Shown here in pieces: positions 1-41,789 of a stretch of 64,000 nucleotides of DNA. Source of the DNA: Owenia fusiformis (lineage: Eukaryota; Annelida; Polychaeta; Sabellida; Oweniidae); contig CAIIXF020000009.1 in assembly GCA_903813345.2 (NCBI GenBank), positions 28,866,740 through 28,930,739 on the forward strand, read 5' to 3'. The translations under genes and the position numbers were made by a program. A model generated the notes under the pieces. The model was not told the origin of the DNA. It searched no databases and was given only the letters and a program-made list of their open reading frames with translations. Numbering within the stretch: position 1 is the stretch's first letter; the number at the start of each line of letters is the position of its first letter.

Positions 1-152
1 ATGATTTAACCCTTCCCTGTCACTTGGTAAAGTTTGTAGATACAGGAAGGGTTAATATGCATCTCAAGATTAGCTTAATGTATTGTATGCTTCATTGTAT
101 GTACTGTATGCTTTGTTGTACATGTATATATTGTACACTTTATTGTACATAA

Positions 153-271
153 AGCATCACAAAAAACTCACCAATATAAATTCAATTCATGCAGCATCAT
201 ATATTTTAATTATGAATAATAAAAGTGATTATTGGTGAATTTGATTATTTTATAGTGATTTTTGTGATGCT
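153..271. mobile_element. 119-bp palindromic element
   Basis: The left end AGCATCACAAAAA and the right end TTTTTGTGATGCT are perfect inverted repeats, with a further inner match (CTCACCAATA / TATTGGTGAA nearby). It is non-coding and MITE-sized. Confidence 0.75.
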
Positions 272-3200
272 TTTTGTCAGACAGCTTTGGTGTCAGCTAG
301 TTGTAATGTAGCTACTGTACCCATTAACAAAACTGGAGGCTGTTGCCATGGTTACACATTAATATTACTGCTTCTCTTGATCATGTTTATAAAAGCTATA
401 ACAATTTGAAAGGTGCTTATTTCGTTAGTCATAGTTTTTAATGGGTTCTATTAAAATACTCAAAAGAAGGGGGCATTTGGTTTCATATTTTGATGAATAT
501 TGACAGTTTTTACTAACTTTGGTCCTAACACTCCAGTTTTTGTTAATAACTTGTTCATTTTGATTTTTTCCAGCTTTTATTTTAGCCATACTCATTCTAA
601 TTGCTTCAGTATCTCTATTTTCTAGGTTTAAATAATTTACATATTTCTTTCTCAAATGCATTTTTATTACTTTGTTTCTGAGCATGCTTTAAAAAGGACT
701 ACCATTGGAAAGCTCCAGATATATGTCTCAAGAGCCGTTTCACCTCACCCATGCTTTTTTCAGTCTATGATAATGCACCTACTAAACAAAAGTCTACCTT
801 GTATTTTAATTTTTTACCTTTAATTAGTTTCATATTTTAATTGCATTTTAATTACTCATCTAATTTAATTCCTACCTGACTAGAAATTACATTTAAAAGC
901 TTAATTCATGTTGTCTTCGTGTGTCATGTTTGCCCTATCTCTGTCTGCGCTTTTGTAAATGAGTTCCTTTGCATTTGTCTTGTAAACATCAGCATTTTAA
1001 ATATTTATCTTTTAAGATTATTTATGTGAATGGAATAAGATTATTTTTGAATCTGCTATATTTAACACTGGCTTGGAAGCGCACCTACTAATATGTTGAT
1101 AAAAGATCAAAAGTTTTCTTCATATTTAGGTTTGACCTAGTTTATATTTTTAATTCAGTATATATCGTATAAATATAAAAATTGTTGACATAAATTTTGA
1201 TATGCATCTACAGTATGTGTGTAGCATCTTGTTTTTGAGTCCACGTAATGATTTAATAAAAGATTAAACTAAAATGAAAACATCACTTTCTGTCAGTTAC
1301 AAGCACTTTGATTTCAGTATTCTAGTTTAGATTAATATTACAATAGCATTCATAATCAAATTGTTTTTTTGTTATCTCAAAAATCACAAATGATAAATGT
1401 TGTCCAACTATCTCTAATGCATATTAGAATATCAAAGTTTTCTTATATTATGTTTTTCTTTGATTATATATCTTATACAAATATACCATATCATAACTTG
1501 TCTCTGATTTAATTGATTTGAAAGGTTGTCAAATTCTGTCATTTTGTATTTCGATAAAAATGATTTAAATTTTTTATTTGAGCTAAATAATTTGCATAAT
1601 AATAGAACCCAGATAGTATTTCATTGTATGTCTCATATATTTACCTTATTTCACACACCTGAGAATAAGATCAAATAAAAGTAGTTGAACGTGTCATATA
1701 ATACGTGTCTTTACATCAACATGCCTGGGAAATATGGCAAAAAATGATAAATAACATTATAAGGTTTCTTCTTTTTTTCGCTATCACAGAAGTATAAACT
1801 TGACATATTTCAATTGCTGGGCTTTGTCCAACAGGTAACTGGCAATAATTGATTTGAATAATAACATTAAATGTTATCTTGGGTATGAGGATATTTTTTA
1901 AATGGGCAATGATGGTGCTAGTTGCTATTTCTTGCAAAATAAAAGCGATTTACTTCAATTTTGTCAATTAATGTCATGAAGTTCAGTTTTATGTTTGATC
2001 AAGCTAGTTTCCCTGTTTTCAATCTATTTTCTGATAATTAATCCAACATTTGATAAGGGATAAGTGTTCAATAACAACAATTAGTAGCTCATTGCGTCTA
2101 TTTATACTCTGTAATAGATACATTTATCTTCTCTTTAGGAGTTTACCCGAAAATGAGCAGAAATGAACATTTGAAAATAAAGATCCCCTATACAAAATGC
2201 TCTCGCACATTTATAACCAATTGTTGAGAAAAAGCAAAGGGCAACCATTGGAGAATACAAATCAGAAACAACCCCCATAAACAATATAAAAGATAAGTTG
2301 GACAACAAATTTGAAATTAATGCATGTAATTAATTCACATTTTTCTAATTGTGTTATTTTCTCCTTTCTTACTCTGGTACATAGTACAAGGATCTTAATC
2401 TCGTAAGTACCATTAACACGTCCATCAATATCAACAAATATGTCTCGCGCTACTCTCATGTTTTAATGTTATCACTGCCGTGCAAATGTGGAATGAATGA
2501 AGAAAAAAAGTTATCAAGTATTGTTTCACTTTTGATGAACTAGGAATGTGAATAGCACAATGGTGAAACATGAAATTGATTCCAAGTGAGTCAAAAATAA
2601 AAAAGTTGATCTCTTTGAAAGTTTTTTCATTTGACCTTGACGATTGAAGTAAAAGAATTGTAAAATGTCATATTGCATGGATGAAAGACATGTCTATCTT
2701 AGCGACTTTGTAATTTGAGAAAGTACATTTAGATTTTGAATAAGTTTGGTATGAAATTGCATTAAAACATGATGGTAGTGGCATATGTACATAATTTATT
2801 GTTTTCATATAAATTTGATGAGGTATCTTGCTTCCTCTGATAGAATAAACTGAGAAAGAGTTGATGAAGCAAAGATAACATATGATATCAGTCAAATTAT
2901 ATATTTATGATTCTTCTCAATCCTAGTATACTCTATGAGGAGAAAGCAGATACTTGTATTGTTGTGTGTTTTTCTCTTTTTATTTATTCTTACATAGGCA
3001 AAACATTGTCCTTTATGGCATCCTTCACATGCCTATATATAGCATTACTTATCTAAATCATTTATATAAACACCATTATAAGAACTACAAACCAAGGGCA
3101 AGATGATTAGTGTTTCAAAATTTAAGAAAGAATTTTTTCATGATATTGAATTATTTCATGAATCACTAGTTGAATATGAACTACTTAAGTTCTCAAATCC

Positions 3201-3541
3201 TTCAATATTTTGCCTGTGTAGTAAGTACATGAATTATCCTGTATATTGAGATACCATGTGATATCTATATTTGGTATCAAATAATTGTCTGGTGCATCTC
3301 CCCCAGAAACCAGGATCTTTTTGCTGTACCATTCATTCTTATTTCAAGATATCTCCATACATTCACCACTTCTGTTACTTGTGCTGTACCCCCACCTCCC
3401 TTGGAATGTCTAACAAATCAAACTTTACTTCACATGTATTTCAAAATTCACATGTATGTATTTATCAGTTCATTTTATAACATTAACAGTAACAAGAACA
3501 TCACTTTTTGACTTCCTATATGTGTAAACTTGCATACTTAT

Positions 3542-3711
3542 GCGTCAGTCACATTTGATCTACGGCAACAGGACGGCGGCTGTAGCTTCCCAAAATGAGA
3601 GAAATATCCAGCATAAAATATAAGAATAAGCAATTTGATGTAGATTTTCTATGTCGATTTTGTGAAGCTACGGTGGCTGGATGGCCACTCCAGAGCAAAT
3701 GTGACTGAGGC
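3542..3711. mobile_element. 170-bp inverted-repeat element
   Basis: The left arm GCGTCAGTCACATTTG and the right arm CAAATGTGACTGAGGC are inverted, with a second matching block (TGTAGCTT / AAGCTAC) inside. No coding capacity. Confidence 0.6.
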
Positions 3712-4698
3712 TTTACAGAGAGTACTCTGTGACAAATGAAAAGAGGAGGGGGTATGGTTTCCAGAATGATGTGTGCGATAACTTAACAATATTAATGCAC
3801 AGGTACATACATTTGTATATGAATGTTAATTCTTAGTCATCAGATTAATGAGAAGACGATTTGAATATGACAACCAAAGCAGCAGGAAGCAGTGAAGCAA
3901 AGAAATTTATTTCATTTTGATTTTCAGATGTTGAAATGTATTTCTGCGGGATTGCCTCAGAGAGTAAGACTACCATTGGAAAGCAGTTTCATGTTATCAT
4001 ATTAAAATTTTAATGTTGATTTAAGGTTGTATTCGGATATTGGGTTTGCTTATATCAATGTAGTTTTAAATCACTATCACGGTAGCTAACCATAACGCAC
4101 CAGTTAACATACCATGTAAGCCTGTGTGTTATGGTAAGTCACTGTGAATGTTAAAAAAGGTTATTGTGTATTGTAGTTGGTTGTTGAGCAAAGGTATAAA
4201 TATGATATAGATGCTATTATAGTGAGCTTTATGAAGCGGGCCACAGCCTCTAGATTTTTATTTTATAGAATAAATGATTTTGAAACTTTATATGTATGCA
4301 GTATAATAAATTCTGATATAGGACATTTTAATAAGTATGTTAAGTGTAAAAAATGACTTGAGATGTTCATAACAAATGACTGCATGTTGTGTTGAGTAAT
4401 GTTCTTTGTGTGGTATATTATATCACTATTTAGGATATATGACCTAATGAATAACCCAAAGATAGCTTTTCTTAGATCTCAGATCAGATTACATGATATA
4501 AAAAGATTTGATAAAATCGGTAAGTCTGAAGATATCTTCAAAATAGATTTACTGGGTAATCTGGATGAGGTGGTGGTTTGGGGTACAAAGAAGATGCTAT
4601 AAATGCGTATATTATGTGTTATCTTTGAGTTATTCCTTAGACTATATAACCTTGTGTTATGTCACATACTAATCAGTGGAACACTGTGTTCTGTACAG

Positions 4699-33728
<29,030 letters not shown>

Positions 33729-35330
33729 TATCCATGACTTTAATCACCCCTTAGATATTAACAATGGACTCATCTATGCCTGTATATAGACAATAAGTCA
33801 TAAAGTAGAGGGTGGGAAGGATGAATGTTGAACACCCCCCAATATTGATTATGGACTAATATTACCATATATACACATTAATTCACTATATAGAGGGGTG
33901 GTAGGATGGATTGTAAAACAAAACCTGTAGTGGAATTGCTAATCTGGACTATATCAAAGAGATTTTTATATATTTTCTAGCTAATGCTCTGCTTATGTGC
34001 ATATATGGGACGTGTATAATAAACAATTTGGGTAATTTTAAGACCCATGATGTTTGTTTTATCGACTAAATACCTGTGTGAATTGACCTCCCCAAACGCC
34101 AAATAACTGTTAAACTGTGATGTGTAGCCAGTGATTGGTTCCTGACAGAAATATGTGTTGTGATTTGAGAATATTTTGCCTTTTTTCAATCCTGAAATCT
34201 GATTGGCTACTTGATATTTACGTGCTGTATTGTTTCGATATATGCCAATACTTCATGTACTTATTTTATATTGGAATTTTGTAACTGAAGATATTAAATT
34301 CCTCTCTCACAAAGTTGGTATGTTCCAATTAATTTATCAATCAAAATTCGGAAGAAAATTTTCACGCATGTGTAGTTTTGTATAACAAAAGAATATAGCT
34401 TAAAAATGTGCTTATTATTTTTACAATAAAAATATAGTTTAGAGGTATTTTATAACTATAGACACTTGATTGGGTATGTAAATGTAAGTCATTTATATGT
34501 ATTCATTCCTTTTTTACGTCGAAAAACTATTTTGTGTATTATGTAACGCTGGTCTGATCATGTTTCTTGCTTGATGTAATAGGTGCTGAACATGATGCCT
34601 GTGCGTTTGTAATCAAATACATTGGTGGATTTAAATGACAAATTGAAGTGTCGTGTCATCTTCGTGAAATCTGAATTAAATGTTGCTATAGTTTAATTAG
34701 TTATCTGACCCATTCAATTATCTCATTGTGGTATCCAAGGTTTCAACTGTTCGTGGGAGTCAGATATAAATACCTTGCATGAAATATTTTGAATTATGCC
34801 TTGTAAGACTCGATAAGATTGAGGAATGGTAATAATTCATTGTATTTTTTTTAAAGAATGGACCCTTTATGCATAGTTGAGCTCGTAGAATATTGAAGAC
34901 AGAAGTCAAAAGCAAGGCAACAGTAGATAAAACCTACAATTGTTACTCTAAACATTATCTGTATGTACATTACACGAATGAAGAAATACAGAGAAAAATT
35001 GTACAGTATATTTGAACATTATTTTTTTTAATTTTTGAATTACTCAACTCACTGTATATATTGTAATGCATTGCCATGGTAACGGAAATAACGAGACACA
35101 GATTACTGCTTAAATGTTTGAAAAAAGATGATAAAAATCTTGGCGAAAGAGAAAGAAACTGCTGGTCTTGATTGATCAAAATGTTGTTTTTTATATACAA
35201 ATGTTGTACATGTTTTTTGTCATAGTCTTTTTGAAAGAACGTGTAACATAGCTTAACACTGACTACTACCTGATATCTCATCCAGGTCATGTACATGTAA
35301 ACTTCATGCACTTTCTATGAATAAAATAAA
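33729..35330 (+). other. Probable myosin 3' UTR with several AATAAA signals
   Basis: The sequence after the stop has AATAAA at 34018-34023, 34425-34430 and 35320-35325. Any of these could end the transcript, so alternative 3' ends are possible. No coding exon is seen. Confidence 0.5.
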
Positions 35331-35929
35331 ACAAGTTTCTCATCTCTGGTTCAAAGCCATTTAGGTCCTAAACTCTTGTGTGTAGTCTATATTCCATGTT
35401 TTTGCCTAATTTTTCTGTGAATTCAGAGTTCAAAGACATACCCCTTATGTAATTTTATTCATGGATGGTACGCTTTATTCTATTCTATATCCAGACTGTA
35501 TACATGTTCCTTATACTAGCAATAAAACAAAATATTAAATCTGTGACATATATGTATGATATGACCCACCTTTAACAAATATGATAATAATAAATGATAT
35601 TGTCGTGGCAACCATGTTAACTCCAGACAATATTAGCATTATAAATAAATAAAGGGAGTAATCTAAAATACAATAATATATTGTTTGTTATTGTGTGTTG
35701 GGTATGATGGTGAATATATTTTCATTGAAATGTATCAGTGAACCCTTGTATTTAAAAAAATCTGAAGGACCCAAAAATGATACTTGATACAAAAATAATA
35801 CTATGTTATCGTGAAAAAGATTATCAAGTTTATTACATCACATTGTTATATGTATTTGGGTTAGAGTGAAAAAGATGACAGTTGAATTTCAAAATGGACA
35901 TTATTTTTAGTAAAAAATGTAATCTTTGA

Positions 35930-36260
35930 TAACTCAAATACCAGTGGACAGATTTTATATGCTGATGCCCTGAGATCAGAATCTCTGCTCAAGATGTCCG
36001 CTCTTTATCAATATGGCAACCAAATACCAACAATTATTAGATTTAATTCAAATTTTATATGCTGGTTCTTTGGGACAAAGAAGTTCTGCTCAAGAAGAAA
36101 TTTTCAAGAGGTCAGCTGAATTCCAAAATGGCCACCATTTTTCGTAAAACACAATTCTTGAAACTCATATCATTCTATTCAAGTTTTAATGTTGATGCCT
36201 AGGGATAAAGGAGCTCCGTTCAAGAAAACATTTTCAAGATGGCTGTTATTTATCAAAACA
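35930..36260. repeat. ATGGCTGCC-type dispersed repeat, tandem copies
   Basis: About three diverged units of roughly 110 bp sharing TTTTATATGCTGATGCC, CTGCTCAAG(A)A and TTCAAGATGGC. The same unit is doubled in a myosin intron (19076-19290), and pieces recur near 60820 and 63690. Confidence 0.7.
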
Positions 36261-37499
36261 CATAATAGATATTTTGTTTGGTGGGATTTGCTACTCTGGG
36301 GGCTTTCAAAAACATTTCGGTCGTATCTTATGACCTGTCATAAGTATGGGTGGTAAGTTACGATGGTCATAATATAAGTTGCGATTTATTCAAGAACGAC
36401 CCTCTGTGGAGTTGCCGTTTTCCAATAGTTATTGCCTCAGATAAATGAAGGGCTCCCTATATCACTATAACTAATCACATGAACCTGTATAAAGTTCACA
36501 AGTGTGATAACCAAAAAGCGACAATCATCAATTTATTCTTTTCACATAACACCTTTATTTTCAATATACTCGTTCATATATAATAATGTATACATGTATG
36601 TCATAACTACTTTTTCAGAATCATCAAAGTGGAGAATTTCTACCACTAAATTAAGTACATCTATGAGATCAGATTATTCTTTATGATATTCTATAATTTT
36701 TTATTCCTGCAAATAAAATCAATGTATGTACACATATGCATAAATATAAGCTATAATATATATAAGTGCCCTACTTATGTACAATACCATGCAAACATGG
36801 AAAATAATTAAACCATGTATTGTACAAATCTTCACCTTATTCTATTTAGTTCAAATAATTCTTTGGTTAAAAATAACTAAACAGCACTTAGTATAAAAAA
36901 ACATGACTAGTTATCTTTCTAATAATCAATTCTAACTACATCAGCTATGAGGATGAGTTATGAAATGAATCTTATGATATATTATATTCTTGAATATTTT
37001 GTTACATATTAACTACAGGTAACTTAATATAAGCAAAATTAATTAATATTTTGTTACATTTTATATAATAGTTACTAAATATAAACTTTAATGATTTTAA
37101 ATGATAATACAAAATGTCACCACCTGGTTGCATTGTATCTAAGAAAGTCAAAATGAAAACTATATTAGAAAATAATCTCAGGTTCTTGCATTACTGTTAA
37201 TTATAATTATTCCCATAAATTGTTGTCATGGTAATGAGATAATTCCTAAAATAAAATAAATAAAATTCCATTATATCGCACATGTGTCAACCCAATCTGA
37301 TCATTAGTTCTCAAGTTATCACTACACAAATGCTACAAGTGGTTCAAGTCCTATAAAGCATTGCCATGGTAACAGGTATTGCTTAAAATCTGAAAAACTT
37401 TGTAATATCACAAAAAGGTGTTCAATGTACAATTTTCAACTCAGTCTGAAGATTACGTTTATAGGATTTTATTTCTTGAACTTATGCTATGCTATAAGT

Positions 37500-37860
37500 T
37501 ACATCCTTACGGCAGAATCAGATCTGTAGGTTGTGACAAAATTGCAAGCAACATGTACAGTTGATCTACCAATGCATTCCTTAGTCTTAAATAAAATATA
37601 TCCCATAAGATATGCGATACATTATCAATTGGTAAAGTTTTTAAAAGTTTCAAAATACAAAAATGAGGAAAAAATGTTTAAATCCTCCCAAAGAATAAAT
37701 ATATACCAAATTTATTGTAGAAATGACAACAAAAATGAATGCATTGTTGTAAAAATCTTTCCTCGAATAAAGTATACACTTGGATATTTCTAAAATAGAC
37801 ATGGAATGATATGAGCCCAAAATATTCTAAAAGTGAAACAATTTTTGCCTCTGAAACCAC
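37500..37860. repeat. Single-copy relative of the 57-bp minisatellite
   Basis: Reads GGCAGAATCAGATCTGTAGG, AAAATTGCAAGCAACATGTA and CCAATGCATTCCTTAG, then TCTTAAATA. This parallels the left flank and first unit of the array at 21601-21700. Its right part (ACATGGAATGATATGAGCCC, AATATTCT, GTGAAACAA) parallels the array's right flank at 23395-23445. It is a dispersed repeat of which the intron copy has expanded. Confidence 0.8.
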
Positions 37861-40176
37861 TACTTCTACTACTCTTTGCTAGATCTGATACTACCAACAG
37901 TACAAATCAAGTCAATCAGATCATCACTTTCCAAGTTATTGCAAATTGTTGCTGACAAAAAAATGAAGGCCATAAAAGAAAATGTCCATAATATGTCACC
38001 ACTTCTTCATGTTCTTTGGTGGTGACATAAAAACTAAATAAAAATGTAGAGACTGTACATCTAATAATTCTTAATAATATCAGCTTCTAAAATAACTTTA
38101 TCAAATGTAAGTGATCAAATAAAAAGCCTCTTGGGGTCTTGAGGCATTGTAGTACTCAATGAGAATTGTATATTAGCAGTTGAGACCCTATTCTATCATT
38201 AACCCACATGATTTTGATCTGTATAGTCTAGACCAAACTATAAATTACAACAGTTTGCAAAATTTAGCCCCAGGCTTGAATGACTTAACAATGATTATAA
38301 GATATAAATAATGTGGCTTTATGAACATATACACATTATGTATAATTACTTTCAAAAGTTGTATACTCATCAGATCTAAACAGCAACACAAAATATCTAT
38401 ATGCTCAGTGGTTAATATGATGCCTCACTTAGACAATTCTCCAAAATAAGCAAAGGGGGGCCTAAATGGCATCAATATAACCAGTGATTATAGCTATGTA
38501 GTAAATAAAATATAAGAACCCTTTGAGTATTTACAATAAGGTTTAAGTCACATTATAATATACATTATATATATTATATTTAGTCATAAATATTTTAAAA
38601 TGTAAATCAACTGGTATGAATACAATTACGTTACAAAGTAGGAGGTTTTAGATACAGGATTTATCAAGAGGGAAATATATGTAACTCCCAAGATAGTGAT
38701 GGTATATTCCTGCATGTTATCTACATTGAACCTTAGTAGGTATGGATTATGTCTTAGCATTTTGTCATTGCCTCGTTGAGTATGCCTCGTTCAGAAAAAA
38801 CAATATTTTTGATTGATTGTCCCGAAGTACAGAGGTACATGTATTAATATACTAGACTAGTACTGAACACACCCTAACAAGGAAGTACTGAGTATCTTAC
38901 AATGCTGACAATGTTTATTTCTTGAACATAAAAAGCAAGCTAGTAACATGTCAGCAACTACAAAATCTCCATATTCTTATATAAAGGATTGGTATCGATA
39001 TGGTGACCTGAATTCAACAATGTTTTTCTCTTAAACCAATTATTGCAAACATTCTGTAAAAAATCACAGTCCTTTATATGTAATTTTGACTGATTGACAG
39101 AAATTTAATGCAAAAATTATTTCTATATATAATGTATATAACTGTTTTTGTTAACATTTTTGTTTTTTAGTGCAATTGTTTTTTGTTCCTTTTTACCAAT
39201 TCTTGAGAATAAAATAAAATATCTTTCCGAAGCTTGTTGGAACAAAATAGCATATACATCTGCTTAGACCTTTCAATATTAGAGTTATACAAGGGAAATC
39301 AACTAAACTTACAATTACAATATTGAGAGACCTAAACACGTTGTGCTTATGTCAATTTGTTCCAATGAAGTTCGGATAGATGTTTCATTTCATTCCGAAC
39401 ATATGATACCAAGAACAAACAAGAACAAAAGAAGTGTCTGATGTGTTTTCTAAAACAGTATAGAGAAAAGTATATATATTTATTTCAAATTATATTGTTA
39501 CCATTCAAAAGATGACCATTAAATTGACGATGTGTAAAATTTTCAGTATTCTTTGATGACTGGTTTAAGAGAAACTTGTGTTAAAAAAGTTCACCATATC
39601 GATACCCATCCTTTGAAGAAGATTTCAAGAACACATCAAAGAGCCTGGGTCAACACTCTAAAATGTACATTAAATTTGAATAATCAATTTTTTAGTTCTG
39701 GCTTTTTGTCCGAAGATTTTTGACCCAACCTTTGTTGAAAGCATTTGAAAAACAACCCACGCTATACCAGCATTTGGGCATTTGGCATTTGGTCTCTTGA
39801 AGGCCCAGGATCATTCGGGTTTGTAAGTGGTCCTGTCAGGCCAAAAGTCACTTACATGGTTTGGCTATAACATTTACTTTTCCATGATTTTCTAATCAAG
39901 AAAATCAGATCTGAATAACTTCTTTTAATCAATATCTGCTGTTGACCCACTTAGACACAACCTCAAAGGTCATCAAGGAATGTTAGTTTCTGAAAATGAA
40001 TTAAATACAAATTATTAAATTTGAAATATTATGGCAGGAAAACAAAATGACATGCCATTACTTGGTTAGTTTTAAAGAATGCTGAGAATTTTTTCATTCA
40101 CTGAGTCCCAAGAAATGCCTATGGAAATATGGAAACCTCTCCATCCATTAACCTGGTCCAAATTGTAAATGGAATT

Positions 40177-40290
40177 AACATGCAAAATGTCACCACTTTC
40201 ACAGACACTGACCACCGAACACTGAATGCCACGCACCAAACACTTTCCACAAAAAAGTTGGAAACTATAACAATATATCATCACTTGTGG
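40177..40290 (-). repeat. GTCACCAC dispersed repeat, copy 3 (minus)
   Basis: The reverse complement of the family: CATGCAAAATGTCACCAC, then GAACACTGAATGCC, CCACAAAAAAGTTGGAAAC and a decayed ATCATCACTTG end in place of the palindrome. Confidence 0.75.
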
Positions 40291-40319
40291 TATTCCTGAG
40301 TGTCCACTAAATTGTATTA

Positions 40320-40700
40320 CCGTATGCTCTGTAATAAGTGCCCAGGACGTTTAGAAAATTTAAGACATCCTGCAGACCATTCTAATAAGCGCCCATGTAT
40401 GAAAGAATCCCCAGGAATTTTATGTATGGCAATTTTTCTTGCCAAGAATGCCTTATTTGCAGCATCAAAACAAAGTATCAGTACATTTTTACAATAATGA
40501 TATTTATTGTTATTAGAAAGAATACGGTAACGATCGCTTAAAATATAGAAATGATCCTGCAAGAATCAATATTGTGATTGAAGAAATACCCAGCAGAGCC
40601 TCTAAATTCTTTAATACTTGGTGATTCCTCAATGTTTCTCAACTTTGTGAAGCGGGGTGGGCGCTTATTGGAGAGTGGGCAGTAATTACAGAGAATACGG
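40320..40700. mobile_element. 381-bp TIR element with TA flanks (MITE)
   Basis: The left end CCGTATGCTCTGTAAT and the right end ATTACAGAGAATACGG are inverted copies, and the match extends into TGCCCA. Both sides are flanked by TA (40318-40319, 40701-40702). There is no transposase frame. Probably a non-autonomous Tc1/mariner-type element. Confidence 0.8.
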
Positions 40701-41132
40701 TAGTTGTGAGTAGTTTTAGTTGTGGATTAAAAAAATTGCAAAATTTGAAATAAGATAGTGCAGTTTTTTTGCAAAAATAGAGTACCCAGAGACAATTGTA
40801 ATAAAAAAACATGCACTGCAAACTACACATTTAACAATATAAATGGACAAAAAAAACTTTAATCAAGTTATTTTTGTTAGCATTGTTGGTTTGGTAATGT
40901 AAAATCAGTTAGTGGGCAATTCAATGTAAAGCTCTTGTCGACAACTCTCCTTATGTTAACTTGCTAGAAAGATCACAAAGCATAAAGCATATTAGCCCTG
41001 TTTAGAATAGAAGTTAGCAAGGACATTTGTGGCATAATTCCTAAAACCAAAACCTTTAAAGCCCAAGTTAATACAGCATCACTTCATGTTAAAGAGAAAA
41101 TTTCAGGCTAATCATTAGGCATTTAAAACATT

Positions 41133-41372
41133 GGATTATATAAAAGTGGACTGTAAAAAATCCCCGGATTTGTTGGTTTTTAAAAAAAAAAATTTTTAAT
41201 CTCACTGCCCGGCATAAAAAGTGATGTCCCATTTTATGCTGGCATTAAAAGTGATGTCCCATTTTATGCAGCATAAAAAGTGATGTCCCATTTTATGCTG
41301 AGCATTATTTATATATTTTTTAAAAACCAACAAATCCGGGTATTTGTTACAGTCAATTTTTTTATATAATCC
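41133..41372. mobile_element. Foldback element with internal triplicate repeat
   Basis: Inverted ends (GGATTATATAAAAGTGGACT / ATTTTTTTATATAATCC, extending through CCGGATTTGTTGGTTTTTAA) enclose three copies of AAAAGTGATGTCCCATTTTA. It is 240 bp and non-coding. Confidence 0.75.
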
Positions 41373-41762
41373 GCTGTTTTAAGTAAACACATTAGACATC
41401 TATCTATTGTAAAAGAGATATAAGCTACAACACCGCTGTTGAAATAAAGATATTAGCCTGGGTAGATGTATTTCTATTTTTGAAGGCATCTTTCAAATAA
41501 AGAGACACAAGAAATCTGAATACAGTCTTGGAAACTACAATAAGTTACCTAAATAATTACAACATTTTTAGAGACAGTGACAAAATGTCACCATCTGGTA
41601 TTTTATTGCAAATGATTGCAAAAACAGTAAATATAACAATACGGAAGCATTTCTTCATGGTGTAAAAGTTGTGAAAACATCAGAGTTCATAGTGCCAAAT
41701 TAACATAATATACAGTATGTTAATAATACATAAAGATTCTACAACATCATACATGCATCCCC

Positions 41763-41789
41763 TTACCAAGCTAGCACCAGATAGTCTCC
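41763..41789 (-). CDS. Mucin-like gene: candidate terminal exon
   Basis: After an acceptor TTTTGTAG (minus strand) the phase-0 frame reads GDYLVLAW then TAA. It fits the phase of the preceding exon, but the exon is tiny and another terminal exon is possible. Confidence 0.4.
   Translation of the reverse strand, partial: GDYLVLAW

Larger units (their letters stand above)
1..4698. other. Upstream intron of the myosin gene (no exon seen)
   Basis: I see no coding exon in this stretch. In particular, no segment encodes the myosin P-loop (GESGAGKT), so the exons for the N-terminus and P-loop should lie before the window. The stretch is AT-rich. It holds a small palindromic element (153-271), a short palindrome around AACCCTTCC/GGAAGGGTT (8-54) and a foldback element (3542-3711). 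The open frames here are short and lack any recognisable domain. It could also contain an unrelated non-coding transcript, which the sequence does not show. Confidence 0.6.
35331..41762. other. Intergenic, repeat-rich gap between convergent genes
   Basis: The gap between the myosin 3' end and the 3' end of the minus-strand mucin-like gene. It contains the ATGGCTGCC-type repeat (35930-36260), the minisatellite relative (37500-37860), GTCACCAC repeat fragments (about 37113, 37992-38028, 40177-40290, about 41583) and two inverted-repeat elements (40320-40700, 41133-41372). No gene is supported. The short open frames lack domains. Confidence 0.75.
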
